Counted from the first letter of the stretch, positions 8,546 to 16,906 are shown. The stretch: 39,569 bases of DNA from JBCBKP01 sp038521625 (GCA_038521625.1 JBCBKP010000031.1:1-39569); one strand, 5' to 3'. Notes: generated from the letters alone by a model not told the origin. Numbers and translations are program-made.

Positions 8546-9676
8546 ATGACCACCCTCTCCGCCAACGCGAGCGCCGCCGCAAAGGCCCAGCAGGCCGCCG
8601 CGCCGTCGATCCTCCAGCGCTTCCGCGAGCTCAACCAGGGCCGCCCGAGCCAGAAGCACGTCCTCGACTTCACGACCCAGCTCGCCGTCATGATCCGCGC
8701 CGGCATCAACCTCCGCGCGGCACTCGACGGCATCGCCGAGCAGACCGAGCACAAGGCCTTCAAGCGCGTCGTCACAGACCTCAAGGTCGCCGTCGAGGCC
8801 GGACGCCCGTTCTCCGAGGCCCTCGCCGCCTACCCCAAGCTCTTCGGGCCGCTCTACCTCTCGATGGTCAGGGCGTCCGAGATGTCCGGCTCGTTCTCCG
8901 AGATGCTCGACCGCATCGCGGGCTACATCGCCCAGCAGATGGAAACGCGCAAGATGGTCATCGGCGCGTCCATCTACCCGGGCGTCATCGGCACCCTCGC
9001 CGTCGCCGTCACCGTCTTCCTGCTCACCTTCGTGCTCCCCAAGTTCTACGCCATGTTCGAGGGCAAGGAGGACGTGCTCCCCTGGGCGACCGTCTTCCTG
9101 ATGAACCTCTCGAAGTTCGTCGTCGCCAACTGGCCGGTCCTGCTCGTCGCCACCATCGGCGCCATCGTCGGACTGCTGCTGAGTCTCAAGACCGAGATCG
9201 GCGCACTCATGTTCGACCGGCTCAAGCTCACCATCCCGGTCATGAAGTCCATGTTCCGCGCCCTCTACATCAGCCGCTCGCTGCAGACCTTCGCCCAGCT
9301 CATCGGCGCCGGCGTCCCCATGCTCGACACCATCCGCATCACCGGAGAGGTCTCCGGCAACCGGCTGTACTCCGGCCTCTGGGCCAAGGTCGCCTCCAGC
9401 GTCAAGCAGGGAAAGACCATCGCGGCCCCGCTCCGCGACCAGAACCTCCTCCCCGCCAGCGTCGTCCAGATGGTCTCGGCCGGCGAGGAGTCGGGTAAGC
9501 TCGGCGAGGTCCTCACCGAGGTCGCCGAGTACTACGCCAAGCGACTCAAGGAAGCGATCAAGGCCGTCACCGGCATGATCGAGCCCATCATGATCCTCGT
9601 GATGGGCGGCATCGTCGGCTTCATCGCCATGGCGATCATCCTGCCCATCTTCAAGATGAGCCAGATCGTCAAGTAA
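8546..9676 (+). CDS. pilC: Type IV pilus inner-membrane platform protein (PilC/GspF family)
   Basis: A polytopic inner-membrane protein that couples the pilus ATPase to pilin assembly. The 376-aa product carries two GspF domains. The first, about residues 30-160, includes LAVMIRAGINLRAAL and ends at a membrane segment near 150-170. The second, about 235-360, has the parallel QLIGAGVPMLDTIRI and VQMVSAGEESGKLGEVL motifs and ends in a C-terminal membrane helix. A third hydrophobic stretch lies near 190-215. AGGAGA sits about 8 nt before the ATG. It starts 25 nt after pilT, as expected for an operon. No pilB gene is in the window, so the assembly ATPase must be elsewhere. Confidence 0.93.
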   Translation: MTTLSANASAAAKAQQAAAPSILQRFRELNQGRPSQKHVLDFTTQLAVMIRAGINLRAALDGIAEQTEHKAFKRVVTDLKVAVEAGRPFSEALAAYPKLFGPLYLSMVRASEMSGSFSEMLDRIAGYIAQQMETRKMVIGASIYPGVIGTLAVAVTVFLLTFVLPKFYAMFEGKEDVLPWATVFLMNLSKFVVANWPVLLVATIGAIVGLLLSLKTEIGALMFDRLKLTIPVMKSMFRALYISRSLQTFAQLIGAGVPMLDTIRITGEVSGNRLYSGLWAKVASSVKQGKTIAAPLRDQNLLPASVVQMVSAGEESGKLGEVLTEVAEYYAKRLKEAIKAVTGMIEPIMILVMGGIVGFIAMAIILPIFKMSQIVK

Positions 9677-9687
9677 CACGCCCCGCG

Positions 9688-9703
9688 GTGAGCCCCGGCT
9701 CAC
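9688..9703 (+). promoter_or_regulatory. Intercistronic hairpin between pilC and the prepilin gene
   Basis: GTGAGC-CCCG-GCTCAC forms a perfect 6-bp stem with a 4-nt loop. It sits directly upstream of the GGGAGG ribosome site (9704-9709) of the next gene, where it could protect a processed end or tune translation. Confidence 0.45.
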
Positions 9704-9714
9704 GGGAGGTCCCC

Positions 9715-10404
9715 ATGCCCGCACAGCGCACACGCAACCCGAAGCGCCACGCACGCCGAGGCTTCACCCTCGTCGAGGCCGCGCTCGCGACCGCCGTCCT
9801 CGGCGTCGGCGTGCTCGCGCTCATCGAAGCGCAGGGCGCCTTCATCAGGACCAACCTCTACTCCAGCCAGGCGACCTCCGGCGCCCTCATGGCCGGCGAG
9901 ATCCGCGAGCTCACGCGCAACCTGCCCAAGCACGACCCCGTCACCGGGCTCTCCCTCGCCGACGTCGGCGGCGGCGCCACCCAGCTCATCGGCTGGGGCC
10001 CCGAGGGCGACGAGCAGAACGCCGAGGACATCGACGACATCGACGACCTCGACGGCATGGTCTTCCTCTTCTCGGGCACCCCCGGCATGCTCGACGCCGA
10101 CCTGCCCGGGCCCATCGACGGCGCCGGACGCATCATCCCCGAGATCGCCGCCGACGGCACCCAGGTCTTCGTCGCCGGGAACCCCAAGCCCATCGAGGGC
10201 TGGGTCCAGCGCGTCAGCGTCGAGAAGGTCGACCCCTTCGACACCTCCGTCGCCGTCCAGGACGACGCCTCGATACCCCCGGGCGGCGGCAACCCCGGCC
10301 GCGCCGTCGACGAGTATCCCCTCCGCGTCACCGTCGACGTGGAGCACACCGAACCCGGCAAGGCGACCGAGCGCATCGCCCGGCTCGTCTGGATCGTTCC
10401 GTAG
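9715..10404 (+). CDS. PilV-like minor prepilin
   Basis: A 229-aa type IV prepilin-like protein. A basic leader ends RRGFTLVEAAL, the site cut by prepilin peptidase after Gly, with the conserved Glu at +5. A hydrophobic helix follows (about 20-45). Downstream the protein is long for a pilin and contains an acidic DDIDDLDG stretch near residues 105-115. The C-terminus, ERIARLVWIVP, is a strand ending typical of PilV/GspI-like minor pilins. The ATG at 9715 has GGGAGG 5 nt upstream. An earlier in-frame GTG at 9688 would fall in a hairpin and is less likely. It belongs to the pilT-pilC operon. Confidence 0.85.
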   Translation: MPAQRTRNPKRHARRGFTLVEAALATAVLGVGVLALIEAQGAFIRTNLYSSQATSGALMAGEIRELTRNLPKHDPVTGLSLADVGGGATQLIGWGPEGDEQNAEDIDDIDDLDGMVFLFSGTPGMLDADLPGPIDGAGRIIPEIAADGTQVFVAGNPKPIEGWVQRVSVEKVDPFDTSVAVQDDASIPPGGGNPGRAVDEYPLRVTVDVEHTEPGKATERIARLVWIVP

Positions 10405-10556
10405 CCGGGAAACCAGACACGAGCGCGCCCGCATCGCCCGGCGCGCAGGTGCGTGATCCGTCCAATCCGTCTGGCCCCCGACCCCCTTGCACCGCGGGGA
10501 GAACGGGCCGTGGGGCATTCCGCCCACCGTGATCTGGGAAGGTCGGGAGGTACGTC

Positions 10557-13514
10557 ATGCGACTCACTCTGATGCGACAGGACGACAGCTCGCCCGGGGG
10601 CCTCGAGCGCCGACGGCTCCGCCACGTCGCCGGCACCACCAAGAGCCGGCGCGGCGCCGCCACCGTCATGGCCCTGCTGTTCGTGATGCTCTTCGGCGCC
10701 GTCGTCGCGTCGATGGCCGTCTCGAGCACCGGCAACGTCAAGTCCGCCGCCACCCAGCTCCGCGCGGTCGGGGCGATGGCCGCCGCCGAGACCGGCCTGG
10801 CCGTCGCGCGCGACCGCCTCGCCGAGGCCGCCGGGCGATTCGTCCTCGCCGAGGCCGAGATCGACGGCGCCCGCGGCGCCGCCCTCTGGAACGGCGACTC
10901 CGCCGCCGTCGGCCAGCACCGCGTGACCTACCCCGCGCCCTCGGGCTTCACCGAGGCCGGCTCGCCCGCCGGCATCGCCGCCGCCCTCGTCAACCACCAC
11001 AACGCCGACCGCAACATCATGAGCGGCCACGGCATGCCCGCCAACGCGAGCATCACCGCCCGCCCGGCCGGCATCTCCGCGACCGACCTCGACGGCGCCG
11101 GCTGGGTCCAGACCCCCGCCGTCCTCGTCGAGGCCCCCGGCGCGGGCTCCTCGGCCAAGGCCGCCTTCCGCGTCACCTACGCGCCGCTCGCCTCGGGCGA
11201 CAAGGTCCGCGTCATGGTCGAGGGCCTCGCCCTCAACAAGGCCGGCAAGCCGATCTTCAGCCGCACCATCTCCCAGGACTTCGAGCTCAAGCGGCGCGTC
11301 GAGCACGTCGTCGTCAGCCCGAGCCGCGTCCTGCTCGGCAAGAACGCGCGCCTCGAGGGCGACGCCGCGATCGGCTTCGACCAGGTCTCCGTCAAGCACG
11401 GCTCGCCGCTGGTCAGCACCAGCGACTTCATGGGCCTCGACCCCGCGCTCGACAACGCCCTGAACGACTTCAACAACGCGCTGATCGCCGCCGACGTCGA
11501 CCACGACGGCCGGCTCCGCGCCCTCCACCCGGTCGAGGGCCCCGCGATCCCCAGCGGCCTCACCGACTACGACGGCGACGGCCAGCCCGACGCCGCGTTC
11601 GCCGACGCCACCGGCGACGGCTTCGTCGACGGCTTCGACATGTTCATCAACTTCTACGACCAGGACGGCGACGGGCGCATCAAGCTCGCCGCCGACCTCT
11701 CCGCCGGCACCCCCGCCGAGAACGACGGCGGCTCGCCCGAGTTCACCGCCGCCAGCGGCACGCTCGACTACGACCTCGCCATGATGCTCGACGGCGCCTT
11801 CCCCGACCGCAACCGCAACGGCGTCTCCGGCTACAACGACCTCGACGCCGACGGTCAGTACGACCCGCGCTACGACGAGCCCGCCGACTACGACAGCCGC
11901 AACTCGTCCTACGCCGACGTCGTTCTTGGGTGGCGCGACGGCTACCTCGACGTCATGGACCGCGCCGCCAAGATCGCCGGCACCGTGATGTTCAAGACCA
12001 CCGACACCGCCTGGACCGACCAGGCCCGCGACTTCGGCGAGTTCATGGGCGGCAACGTCGTCCCGAGAAAGGGCGAGCGGCCCGTCCTCTTCGGCGCCAG
12101 CCAGGACCGCCTGCCGCTCGTCGACGAGGCCAGCTTCGACGCCACCGAGGCCGCGCTCCAGACCGCCGCCGACGGCGACCCGTTCTGGCAGCAGGTCGCC
12201 GACCAGCTCGGCATCTCCTTCGCCGACATCGCCGCCTGGGACTACGACAGCAACAGCGCCGACCCGGCGGCCCCGTTCTTCGGACCGCTCCTCCCCGACC
12301 GCGACCTCGACGGCCTGCCCGACAACCACGGGCGCGCCCACTTCGAGCCCTCGCCCTACACCGACACGAACCTCTTCAACGACTGGTACTACCGCCCGGT
12401 CTTCCGCAATATGGTCTTCCGCGACGTTGTGATCCCGCAGGGTCTCAACGCCCTCTTCGAGAACTGCCAGTTCATCGGCGTCACGCACATCCGGGTCGAG
12501 GAGGCCAACTCCCACGTCCTCTGGTCCGGCTACGGCAAGCTCGCCATGGACCTCTCCTCGGGCCTGCCGCGCCCGGTCGGCAGATACGAGCTCTTCGGCG
12601 ACACCGCCGACGAGAACAGCGCCAGCGGCCCGCCGGTGCTCCCCGATTCGGCGCTGCCGCCGAACCAGATGATCCGCCTCCGCTGGGACTACGAGGCCGG
12701 CGGCCCCAACGCGCTCGACAAGGGCGACGTCCCCGGCCCGTTCGTCTCGCTGGTGGACAACTACAACGACCTGCCCGACGCGCTGGTCATCAACGGCAAG
12801 CGCTACAACGACACCCGCGAGCTTAGCAACAACATCCGCTTCCACGACAGCCTCTTCGTTGGCTCGGTCATCACCGACGCGCCGGCCCGCTACGAGCCGG
12901 TCCGCAACAAGCTGCAGTTCACCGGCGCCACCCGGTTCTCCGAGGTGCATCCGCAGTCGCCGGGCGACCCCGCGATGAACCCCGACGCCGCCGACGGGGC
13001 GCTCATCGCCTCGACCAGCCTCATGGCGCCGCACTTCTCGGTCGACCTTGGCTCCGTCAACGCGCCGGCCGCGCAGGACATCCGCCTCCGCGGCGCGGTC
13101 GTCGCTGGCGTCATCGACATCCGCGGCAAGGCCCGCGTCGACGGCGCCGTGCTTGCCACCTACGACCCGCAGCCCGGCTTCGGCCCGCTGCGCGACCACC
13201 GCGGCGACGCCTTCGGCAACCCCGCGCTCTTCAACGTCTCGCTCGGCTACTTCGGCGACGAGCACGCCGACCTCGAGGGCCTCGACGTCGCCTCGCTGCC
13301 GGTGCTCAACGGCCGGCGCGTCGCCGGCTGGGAGCTGAACGGCGAGAAGTTCGCCGCCGACGACAACCCGGGCAACGGCGCCACGCCGATTTACTTCAAC
13401 GGCTACGGGCGCGTCGAGATCGTCCACGATCCCGACTTCACCCCGCCGCCGGGCATCTGGCTGCCGGTCTCGGCCGAGCCGGTCGCCGGCTCGTACTCGG
13501 AGGGCCAGCAGTAA
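10557..13514 (+). CDS. 985-aa PilX-like pilus-operon protein with calcium-loop repeats
   Basis: The N-terminus is SRRGAATVMALLFVMLFGA, a PilX/GspK-like helix that lacks the classic GFTLxE site (RRGAATVMALL instead), followed by about 930 exported residues. Calcium-binding DxDxDG or EF-hand-like loops occur near residues 313 (DVDHDG), 337 (DYDGDGQPD), 351 (DATGDGFVD), 368 (DQDGDGRI), 417-437 (DRNRNG, DLDADG) and 581 (DRDLDGLPD). The C-terminal half looks beta-rich, with repeating right-handed-helix-like phrases (VFRNMVFRDVVI, IRLRGAVVAGVIDIRGKA). GGGAGG lies 6 nt before the ATG. It sits between two prepilin genes, so a tip or surface role on the pilus with calcium dependence, loosely like PilX/PilY1, is inferred. 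No exact family recognised. Confidence 0.8.
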   Translation: MRLTLMRQDDSSPGGLERRRLRHVAGTTKSRRGAATVMALLFVMLFGAVVASMAVSSTGNVKSAATQLRAVGAMAAAETGLAVARDRLAEAAGRFVLAEAEIDGARGAALWNGDSAAVGQHRVTYPAPSGFTEAGSPAGIAAALVNHHNADRNIMSGHGMPANASITARPAGISATDLDGAGWVQTPAVLVEAPGAGSSAKAAFRVTYAPLASGDKVRVMVEGLALNKAGKPIFSRTISQDFELKRRVEHVVVSPSRVLLGKNARLEGDAAIGFDQVSVKHGSPLVSTSDFMGLDPALDNALNDFNNALIAADVDHDGRLRALHPVEGPAIPSGLTDYDGDGQPDAAFADATGDGFVDGFDMFINFYDQDGDGRIKLAADLSAGTPAENDGGSPEFTAASGTLDYDLAMMLDGAFPDRNRNGVSGYNDLDADGQYDPRYDEPADYDSRNSSYADVVLGWRDGYLDVMDRAAKIAGTVMFKTTDTAWTDQARDFGEFMGGNVVPRKGERPVLFGASQDRLPLVDEASFDATEAALQTAADGDPFWQQVADQLGISFADIAAWDYDSNSADPAAPFFGPLLPDRDLDGLPDNHGRAHFEPSPYTDTNLFNDWYYRPVFRNMVFRDVVIPQGLNALFENCQFIGVTHIRVEEANSHVLWSGYGKLAMDLSSGLPRPVGRYELFGDTADENSASGPPVLPDSALPPNQMIRLRWDYEAGGPNALDKGDVPGPFVSLVDNYNDLPDALVINGKRYNDTRELSNNIRFHDSLFVGSVITDAPARYEPVRNKLQFTGATRFSEVHPQSPGDPAMNPDAADGALIASTSLMAPHFSVDLGSVNAPAAQDIRLRGAVVAGVIDIRGKARVDGAVLATYDPQPGFGPLRDHRGDAFGNPALFNVSLGYFGDEHADLEGLDVASLPVLNGRRVAGWELNGEKFAADDNPGNGATPIYFNGYGRVEIVHDPDFTPPPGIWLPVSAEPVAGSYSEGQQ

Positions 13515-14197
13515 TGACCCTCCCGCCGGTGTCGGAAACCAATCTCGACCGCCGTGCCCACCGGGCTGACGGTCGCGGCGCGTCGCCCACCGGGCGGCGC
13601 GTCGCGGCCCGCGGCCGACGCGGGTTCACGCTCGTCGAGCTCCTCGCGGCGCTCACGATCACGGTCCTCGTCCTCACGGCGACCGTCGCGGCCCTGGACA
13701 TGGGCTACCGCGGCTACCGGGCGACGCAGGAGGCGGTGACGACCAACGTCTCGACCCGCCTCGTGCTCAACCGGCTCGCCGCCTCGATCCGGACGGGCGA
13801 GGAATTCGAGCCCTACCCGCTCAACCCGATCACCGACCCGGTCAACACGTACCAGAATCTCAGCTTCTTCACCGCCTCGGACCCGTCGTCCAACGTCCGG
13901 ACGCGCATCGAGCTCGACGTGCGTCCGGCGAACGACGGCAGCGGCCTGGACGAGCTGTGGTTCACCCGCACGGTGTTCACCGGCGGGGTCGTCACCGCCA
14001 CCGACAGCAGCGCGCTGCTCGACGGCGTCGTCGACTGCCGCTTCATCACCGAGCACGACGTCGGGCCCCGCCTGCTCGGCGTCACCATCGATCTGACCGT
14101 GATGCCGCGCGATCTCGAGGACGAGGCCGCCGCCGCGGATATCGCCTCCCCCGCGGTCCGGATGGTCACGACCGCGAGCCCGCGTCGGATCGACTGA
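13514..14197 (+). CDS. PilW-like minor prepilin
   Basis: A 227-aa prepilin-like protein. It has an unusually long basic leader of about 36 residues, then GRRGFTLVELLAAL (the prepilin peptidase site, with Glu at +5) and a hydrophobic helix to about residue 62. The rest is a compact beta-rich domain of PilW/GspJ type. The ATG overlaps the stop of the 985-aa gene (TAATG), so the two are translationally coupled. A start closer to the cleavage site is possible. It is the last gene of the pilus operon and a GC hairpin follows. The coding DNA here shows mixed strand composition, next to the skew switch. Confidence 0.88.
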   Translation: MTLPPVSETNLDRRAHRADGRGASPTGRRVAARGRRGFTLVELLAALTITVLVLTATVAALDMGYRGYRATQEAVTTNVSTRLVLNRLAASIRTGEEFEPYPLNPITDPVNTYQNLSFFTASDPSSNVRTRIELDVRPANDGSGLDELWFTRTVFTGGVVTATDSSALLDGVVDCRFITEHDVGPRLLGVTIDLTVMPRDLEDEAAAADIASPAVRMVTTASPRRID

Positions 14198-14212
14198 CAG
14201 GATCTCACGCGG

Positions 14213-14232
14213 CCGCGGGCGAGAGCCCGCGG
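14213..14232 (+). terminator. GC hairpin after the pilus operon
   Basis: CCGCGGGC-GAGA-GCCCGCGG is a perfect 8-bp stem closed by a GAGA (GNRA-type) loop, 15 nt after the last pilus gene. Only a weak GAGTTT follows, so termination efficiency is uncertain. Confidence 0.5.
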
Positions 14233-14240
14233 TCGAGTTT

Positions 14241-14275
14241 CGGCACGCGGCACCCGGCACCCGGTCTCGGGTGTC
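14241..14275. repeat. Heptamer-period repeat (CGGCACC type) before nnrD
   Basis: Units are CGGCACG, CGGCACC, CGGCACC, CGGTCTC and GGGTGTC. The 7-bp period is the same as the other arrays although the unit differs. It ends 14 bp before the nnrD -10-like box. Confidence 0.5.
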
Positions 14276-14289
14276 CATGGTCCCGGCTC

Positions 14290-14295
14290 TAGACT
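14290..14295 (+). promoter_or_regulatory. Putative -10 box of nnrD (leaderless)
   Basis: TAGACT ends 6 nt before the ATG at 14302 and there is no Shine-Dalgarno between them. Confidence 0.5.
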
Positions 14296-14301
14296 GCTCG
14301 G

Positions 14302-15243
14302 ATGGATGAGTCTTTCGAGCTGCCGGCGCTGCCCTCGCGTGATCCGGACGGGCACAAGGGGACGTTCGGGACGGTCGCGGTGGTCGGCGGGTGCGCGCAG
14401 TCGGACGCTCTGATGTTCGGTGCGCCGGCGCTGACGGCTCGTGCGGCGCTGCGGGCGGGCTCGGGGCTGGTGCGGCTGGTGGTGCCGGATCCGGTGCTGG
14501 TTCCTGCGCTGCAGCTGATTCCGGAGGCGACGGGACGCGGGCTGATCGTGGACGAGGACGGGTGCGTGGTGCCGCACAAGGCGGCGGGGGCGCTCGACGC
14601 GGCGCTCGGAGACGCGGACGTCGTCGCGGTGGGCCCGGGGATGGGGCCGGGCGGGGAGGTCGAGGGCGTCGTGCTGCGCGCGCTCGGGCAGTCGGAGAAG
14701 CCGGTTGTCGTCGACGCCGACGGGCTGAACGCGCTGTCGCGTGTGTCCGGGTTCGAGCGCGAGGTGCGCGCGGGCGCGGTGTTCACGCCGCACCCGGGCG
14801 AGTTCTCTCGGCTGAGCGGGGCGATGGGCTTGCCGTCGGGCGTGCCTTCGGAGGAGGAGCGCGTCGGGCGCGCGATGGACATGGCGGCGCGGCTCGGCGC
14901 CGTGGTCGTGCTCAAGGGCGCCGGGACTGTGGTCAGCGACGGGCACCGCGCGTGGAAGTGCGGTGTCCGCTGCGCGGCGCTGGCGATCCCGGGGAGCGGC
15001 GACGTGCTGACGGGCGTGATCGCGTCGCTGATCGGGCAGTTCGTTCCGAAGGGCCCGGCGAGCATCGGTGGCGTGGAGATGCCGAGGCCGGCGGGCAGGC
15101 CGCTGGGGCTGTTCGAGGCGGCGTGCTGGGGCGTCGAGCTGCACGCGCTGGCGGGCGTGTCGCGGGCGGAGGCGCACGGCGACGCCGGGACGCTTGCGGG
15201 CGAGCTGGCGGATGCGCTGCCCTCGGTGTTGCACCGGTACTGA
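14302..15243 (+). CDS. nnrD: ADP-dependent NAD(P)H-hydrate dehydratase
   Basis: NnrD repairs hydrated (damaged) NADH and NADPH back to the active cofactor, using ADP. The 313-aa ribokinase-fold protein shows GTFGTVAVVGG near the N-terminus, VVDADGLNAL, TPHPGEFSRL, VVLKGAGTVV and the nucleotide-binding IPGSGDVLTGVIAS segment. In many bacteria it is fused to the epimerase NnrE. Here the epimerase is a separate gene at 28944-29642. A 30-residue insert rich in G and P follows the DVLTGVIAS motif. The start is set by the TAGACT box 6 nt upstream. The minus-strand ORF from 15920 runs through it in antisense with no stop, a by-product of GC-rich codon use. Confidence 0.93.
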   Translation: MDESFELPALPSRDPDGHKGTFGTVAVVGGCAQSDALMFGAPALTARAALRAGSGLVRLVVPDPVLVPALQLIPEATGRGLIVDEDGCVVPHKAAGALDAALGDADVVAVGPGMGPGGEVEGVVLRALGQSEKPVVVDADGLNALSRVSGFEREVRAGAVFTPHPGEFSRLSGAMGLPSGVPSEEERVGRAMDMAARLGAVVVLKGAGTVVSDGHRAWKCGVRCAALAIPGSGDVLTGVIASLIGQFVPKGPASIGGVEMPRPAGRPLGLFEAACWGVELHALAGVSRAEAHGDAGTLAGELADALPSVLHRY

Positions 15244-15270
15244 GGTCCGGGCGTCATCGGAGTCTGTGAT

Positions 15271-15300
15271 AACCCGTCGCTCACGCTCCTGGCTCTCGAG
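15271..15300. repeat. Dispersed 30-bp repeat, subtype A
   Basis: The copy opens AACCCGTCGCTCACGCTCCT and ends GGCTCTCGAG. Close copies are at 16976-17004 and 33065-33094. Read on the minus strand it encodes RARSVSDG, here falling in the tail of the HTH-like ORF. Confidence 0.8.
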
Positions 15301-15623
15301 TGCGAGCGGTTGTCGCCCGGTGGCTGGTCGCCTCGGATGCGGCTGTATCGCATGATGGTTGTCGCGGCGCGTCGGGCGCTCTCGGAGTGCGCGGTGTCTT
15401 CGCCGGCGGCGATGGTGGTGAGCCGGTGGGTGGCGGCGATCCGTGCGGCGAGCTGCGCGAGTTCGAGCTGGAGGTTGAGGAGGGCGCGGGCGTCGTCGAG
15501 GGCGTGCTGGCCTTCGGCCGATCGGAGGCGGGCCATGGCTTCGGAGGGCGTGAGGCCGAGGTGGGCGCAGATGTCGGTGATGGGTGTGGCGGAGGTGAGG
15601 GCTTGGAGAAGGGCAGCGGGAGG

Positions 15624-15665
15624 GGCGGTGGGTGATGGGGAATGGGCGATGGGAGACGGGGAAGG
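15624..15665. repeat. Heptamer-period repeat (minus orientation)
   Basis: Units on the plus strand are GGTGATG, GGGAATG, GGCGATG, GGAGACG and GGGAAGG, which is the complement of the CCCATTG-like units seen before tatD. It encodes the Ser/Pro-rich linker of the HTH-like ORF. Confidence 0.6.
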
Positions 15666-15790
15666 AGAGGAAGAAGTGGAGGCGCATTCTCCGCGTCGAG
15701 CGTCGCTCTCGGCATCGTCTGTGCGCGCGCCAGGGGAGCCGTTGGGCCGGCCGGCACGCGGGCCTCGGGTGGTGTGCATGGCCGGTCCTG

Positions 15791-15820
15791 ACCCGTCGGT
15801 GACGCGAGGGGCTCGTCCGG
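15791..15820. repeat. Dispersed 30-bp repeat, subtype B
   Basis: The copy opens ACCCGTCGGTGACGCGAGGG and ends GCTCGTCCGG. It matches 33192-33221, and the core 25936-25958. Minus-strand translation in one frame reads DEPLASPTG. Confidence 0.75.
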
Positions 15821-16141
15821 ATGGGTCATGCCATTCGGGCGTGAGGTCGCGATCGTTCGACGGCGGGGTGTCCAGCGTCGCGGTCGGATTCGAGCGGGTG
15901 TCTGACTCGGTCCGGGGCATGACCTTCTCCTACCCCTTGGCGCGGTGGGCCGGGTGCGCGCGCACAGAAGCGGAGATCGCTGGCGGGGATTCGGCGTAAG
16001 TGCCTGGCGGCGTGCGAGAAGAAAATCCGCGAACTCGCGGCGAATCGGGGGTGTCGGCGGGAGGGTTGCGCGCACAATCGGGTCGTTGCGCATCCGACCG
16101 GGGTAGGTTCGGCGTGCGGTGGCCGACGGAGGGATGACGGC

Positions 16142-16906
16142 GTGGGCGGCTTCGAGGGGATTCTGCGGCGGGCTGAGCTTCCGGAGTCCGGCGAGGACGC
16201 GGCGCGGGACGCCGCGGCGTATCCGTATGCGCTGCCCTGCGTGCGCCGGATCGGCGAGATCGAGTTCCACCCCCGGGTGACGTTCCTGATCGGCGAGAAC
16301 GGGTCCGGCAAGTCGACGGTCGTCGAGGCGCTCGCGGTGGCGCTGGGGATGAATCCCGAGGGCGGCGGGCGGAACTTCAACTTCTCGACGCGGGACTCGC
16401 ACTCGGTGCTGGGGCGGGAGCTGCGTCTGGTGCGACCGGCGCGGAAGGCGCGGGACACGTATTTCCTGCGGGCCGAGTCGTTCTACAACGTGGCGAGTGA
16501 GATCGATCGTCTGGGCGTGAAGAAGGCGTACGGCGGCCGATCGCTTCACACGCGTTCGCACGGCGAGTCGTTCCTCGACCTGATGCTGCACCGCTTTGGC
16601 GACGGCGGTCTGTACCTGTTGGACGAGCCGGAGTCGGCGCTCTCGCCCTCGAGGCAGCTGGCGGCGCTGCGCGTGATCGAGGATCTCTCGTCGCGTGGGT
16701 CGCAGTTCATCATCGCGACGCACTCGCCCTTGATGATGGCGTACCCGAACGCGTGGATCTACGAGTTCACCTCGGAGGGACCGGAGCGTGTCGGGTTCGA
16801 GTCGACGGAGCACTACGCGGTGACGCGGTGGTTCCTGATGCATCCCGAGCGAGCGTTCGGGGAGTTGCTCGCGGACGATGAGGGCGATGGAGCGTCCGGT
16901 GCGTGA
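16142..16906 (+). CDS. AAA/ABC-type ATPase, COG3910-like
   Basis: A 254-aa single-domain P-loop ATPase of the predicted ATPase group near COG3910. Walker A is FLIGENGSGKST (about residues 48-59), the signature-like segment is SHGESFL, Walker B is GLYLLDEPESALSP, and the switch His is in IIATHSPLMMAY. No membrane segment or transporter partner is present, so this is a soluble SMC/RecF-like or OLD-like ATPase rather than an importer. The GTG start at 16142 has GGAGGG 8 nt upstream. A TAGGTT -10-like hexamer at 16104-16109 gives a short leader. Neighbours give no functional hint. Role unknown. Confidence 0.82.
   Translation: MGGFEGILRRAELPESGEDAARDAAAYPYALPCVRRIGEIEFHPRVTFLIGENGSGKSTVVEALAVALGMNPEGGGRNFNFSTRDSHSVLGRELRLVRPARKARDTYFLRAESFYNVASEIDRLGVKKAYGGRSLHTRSHGESFLDLMLHRFGDGGLYLLDEPESALSPSRQLAALRVIEDLSSRGSQFIIATHSPLMMAYPNAWIYEFTSEGPERVGFESTEHYAVTRWFLMHPERAFGELLADDEGDGASGA

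Larger units (their letters stand above)
14198..14301. other. Strand-composition (GC skew) switch point
   Basis: To the left the plus strand is C-rich even inside the minus-strand purL gene. To the right it is G-rich even inside minus-strand genes such as truD and floA. Hand counts of 60-base lines: 4441 C27 G19; 5041 C27 G19; 9301 C25 G16; 24241 C18 G25; 27241 C20 G27; 33961 C15 G30. The sign change from negative to positive falls around pilW-nnrD, best placed in this gap. No AT-rich unwinding stretch or DnaA boxes were found. Confidence 0.6.
15244..15920 (-). pseudogene. Helix-turn-helix-like small protein gene lacking its own stop
   Basis: The minus-strand ORF starts at ATG 15920 with AGGAG 6 nt upstream. 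The first 95 residues are low-complexity and contain a subtype B repeat and a heptamer repeat. Residues about 100-193 (nt 15623-15342) look like a real domain. PITDICAHLGLTPSEAM is helix-turn-helix-like, followed by two amphipathic helices and SARRAATTIMR, a pattern I associate with small planctomycete HTH-like unknowns. After that the frame enters a subtype A repeat and stays open antisense to nnrD until 14289, which is unlikely to be natural. A shift to the next frame would stop at 15281. I read it as a real gene whose 3' end was replaced by repeat insertion or lost its stop. Coordinates are limited to the part outside nnrD. Confidence 0.45.

Noticed and set aside
9858..13427. 1189-aa minus-strand ORF
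   Set aside because: An antisense shadow of the 985-aa gene: low-complexity V/A/G/D/E sequence without motifs or a ribosome site.
14198..14301. DnaA-box or AT-rich origin element
   Set aside because: No TTATCCACA-like 9-mers or AT-rich block in the gap, so an origin is suggested only by skew.
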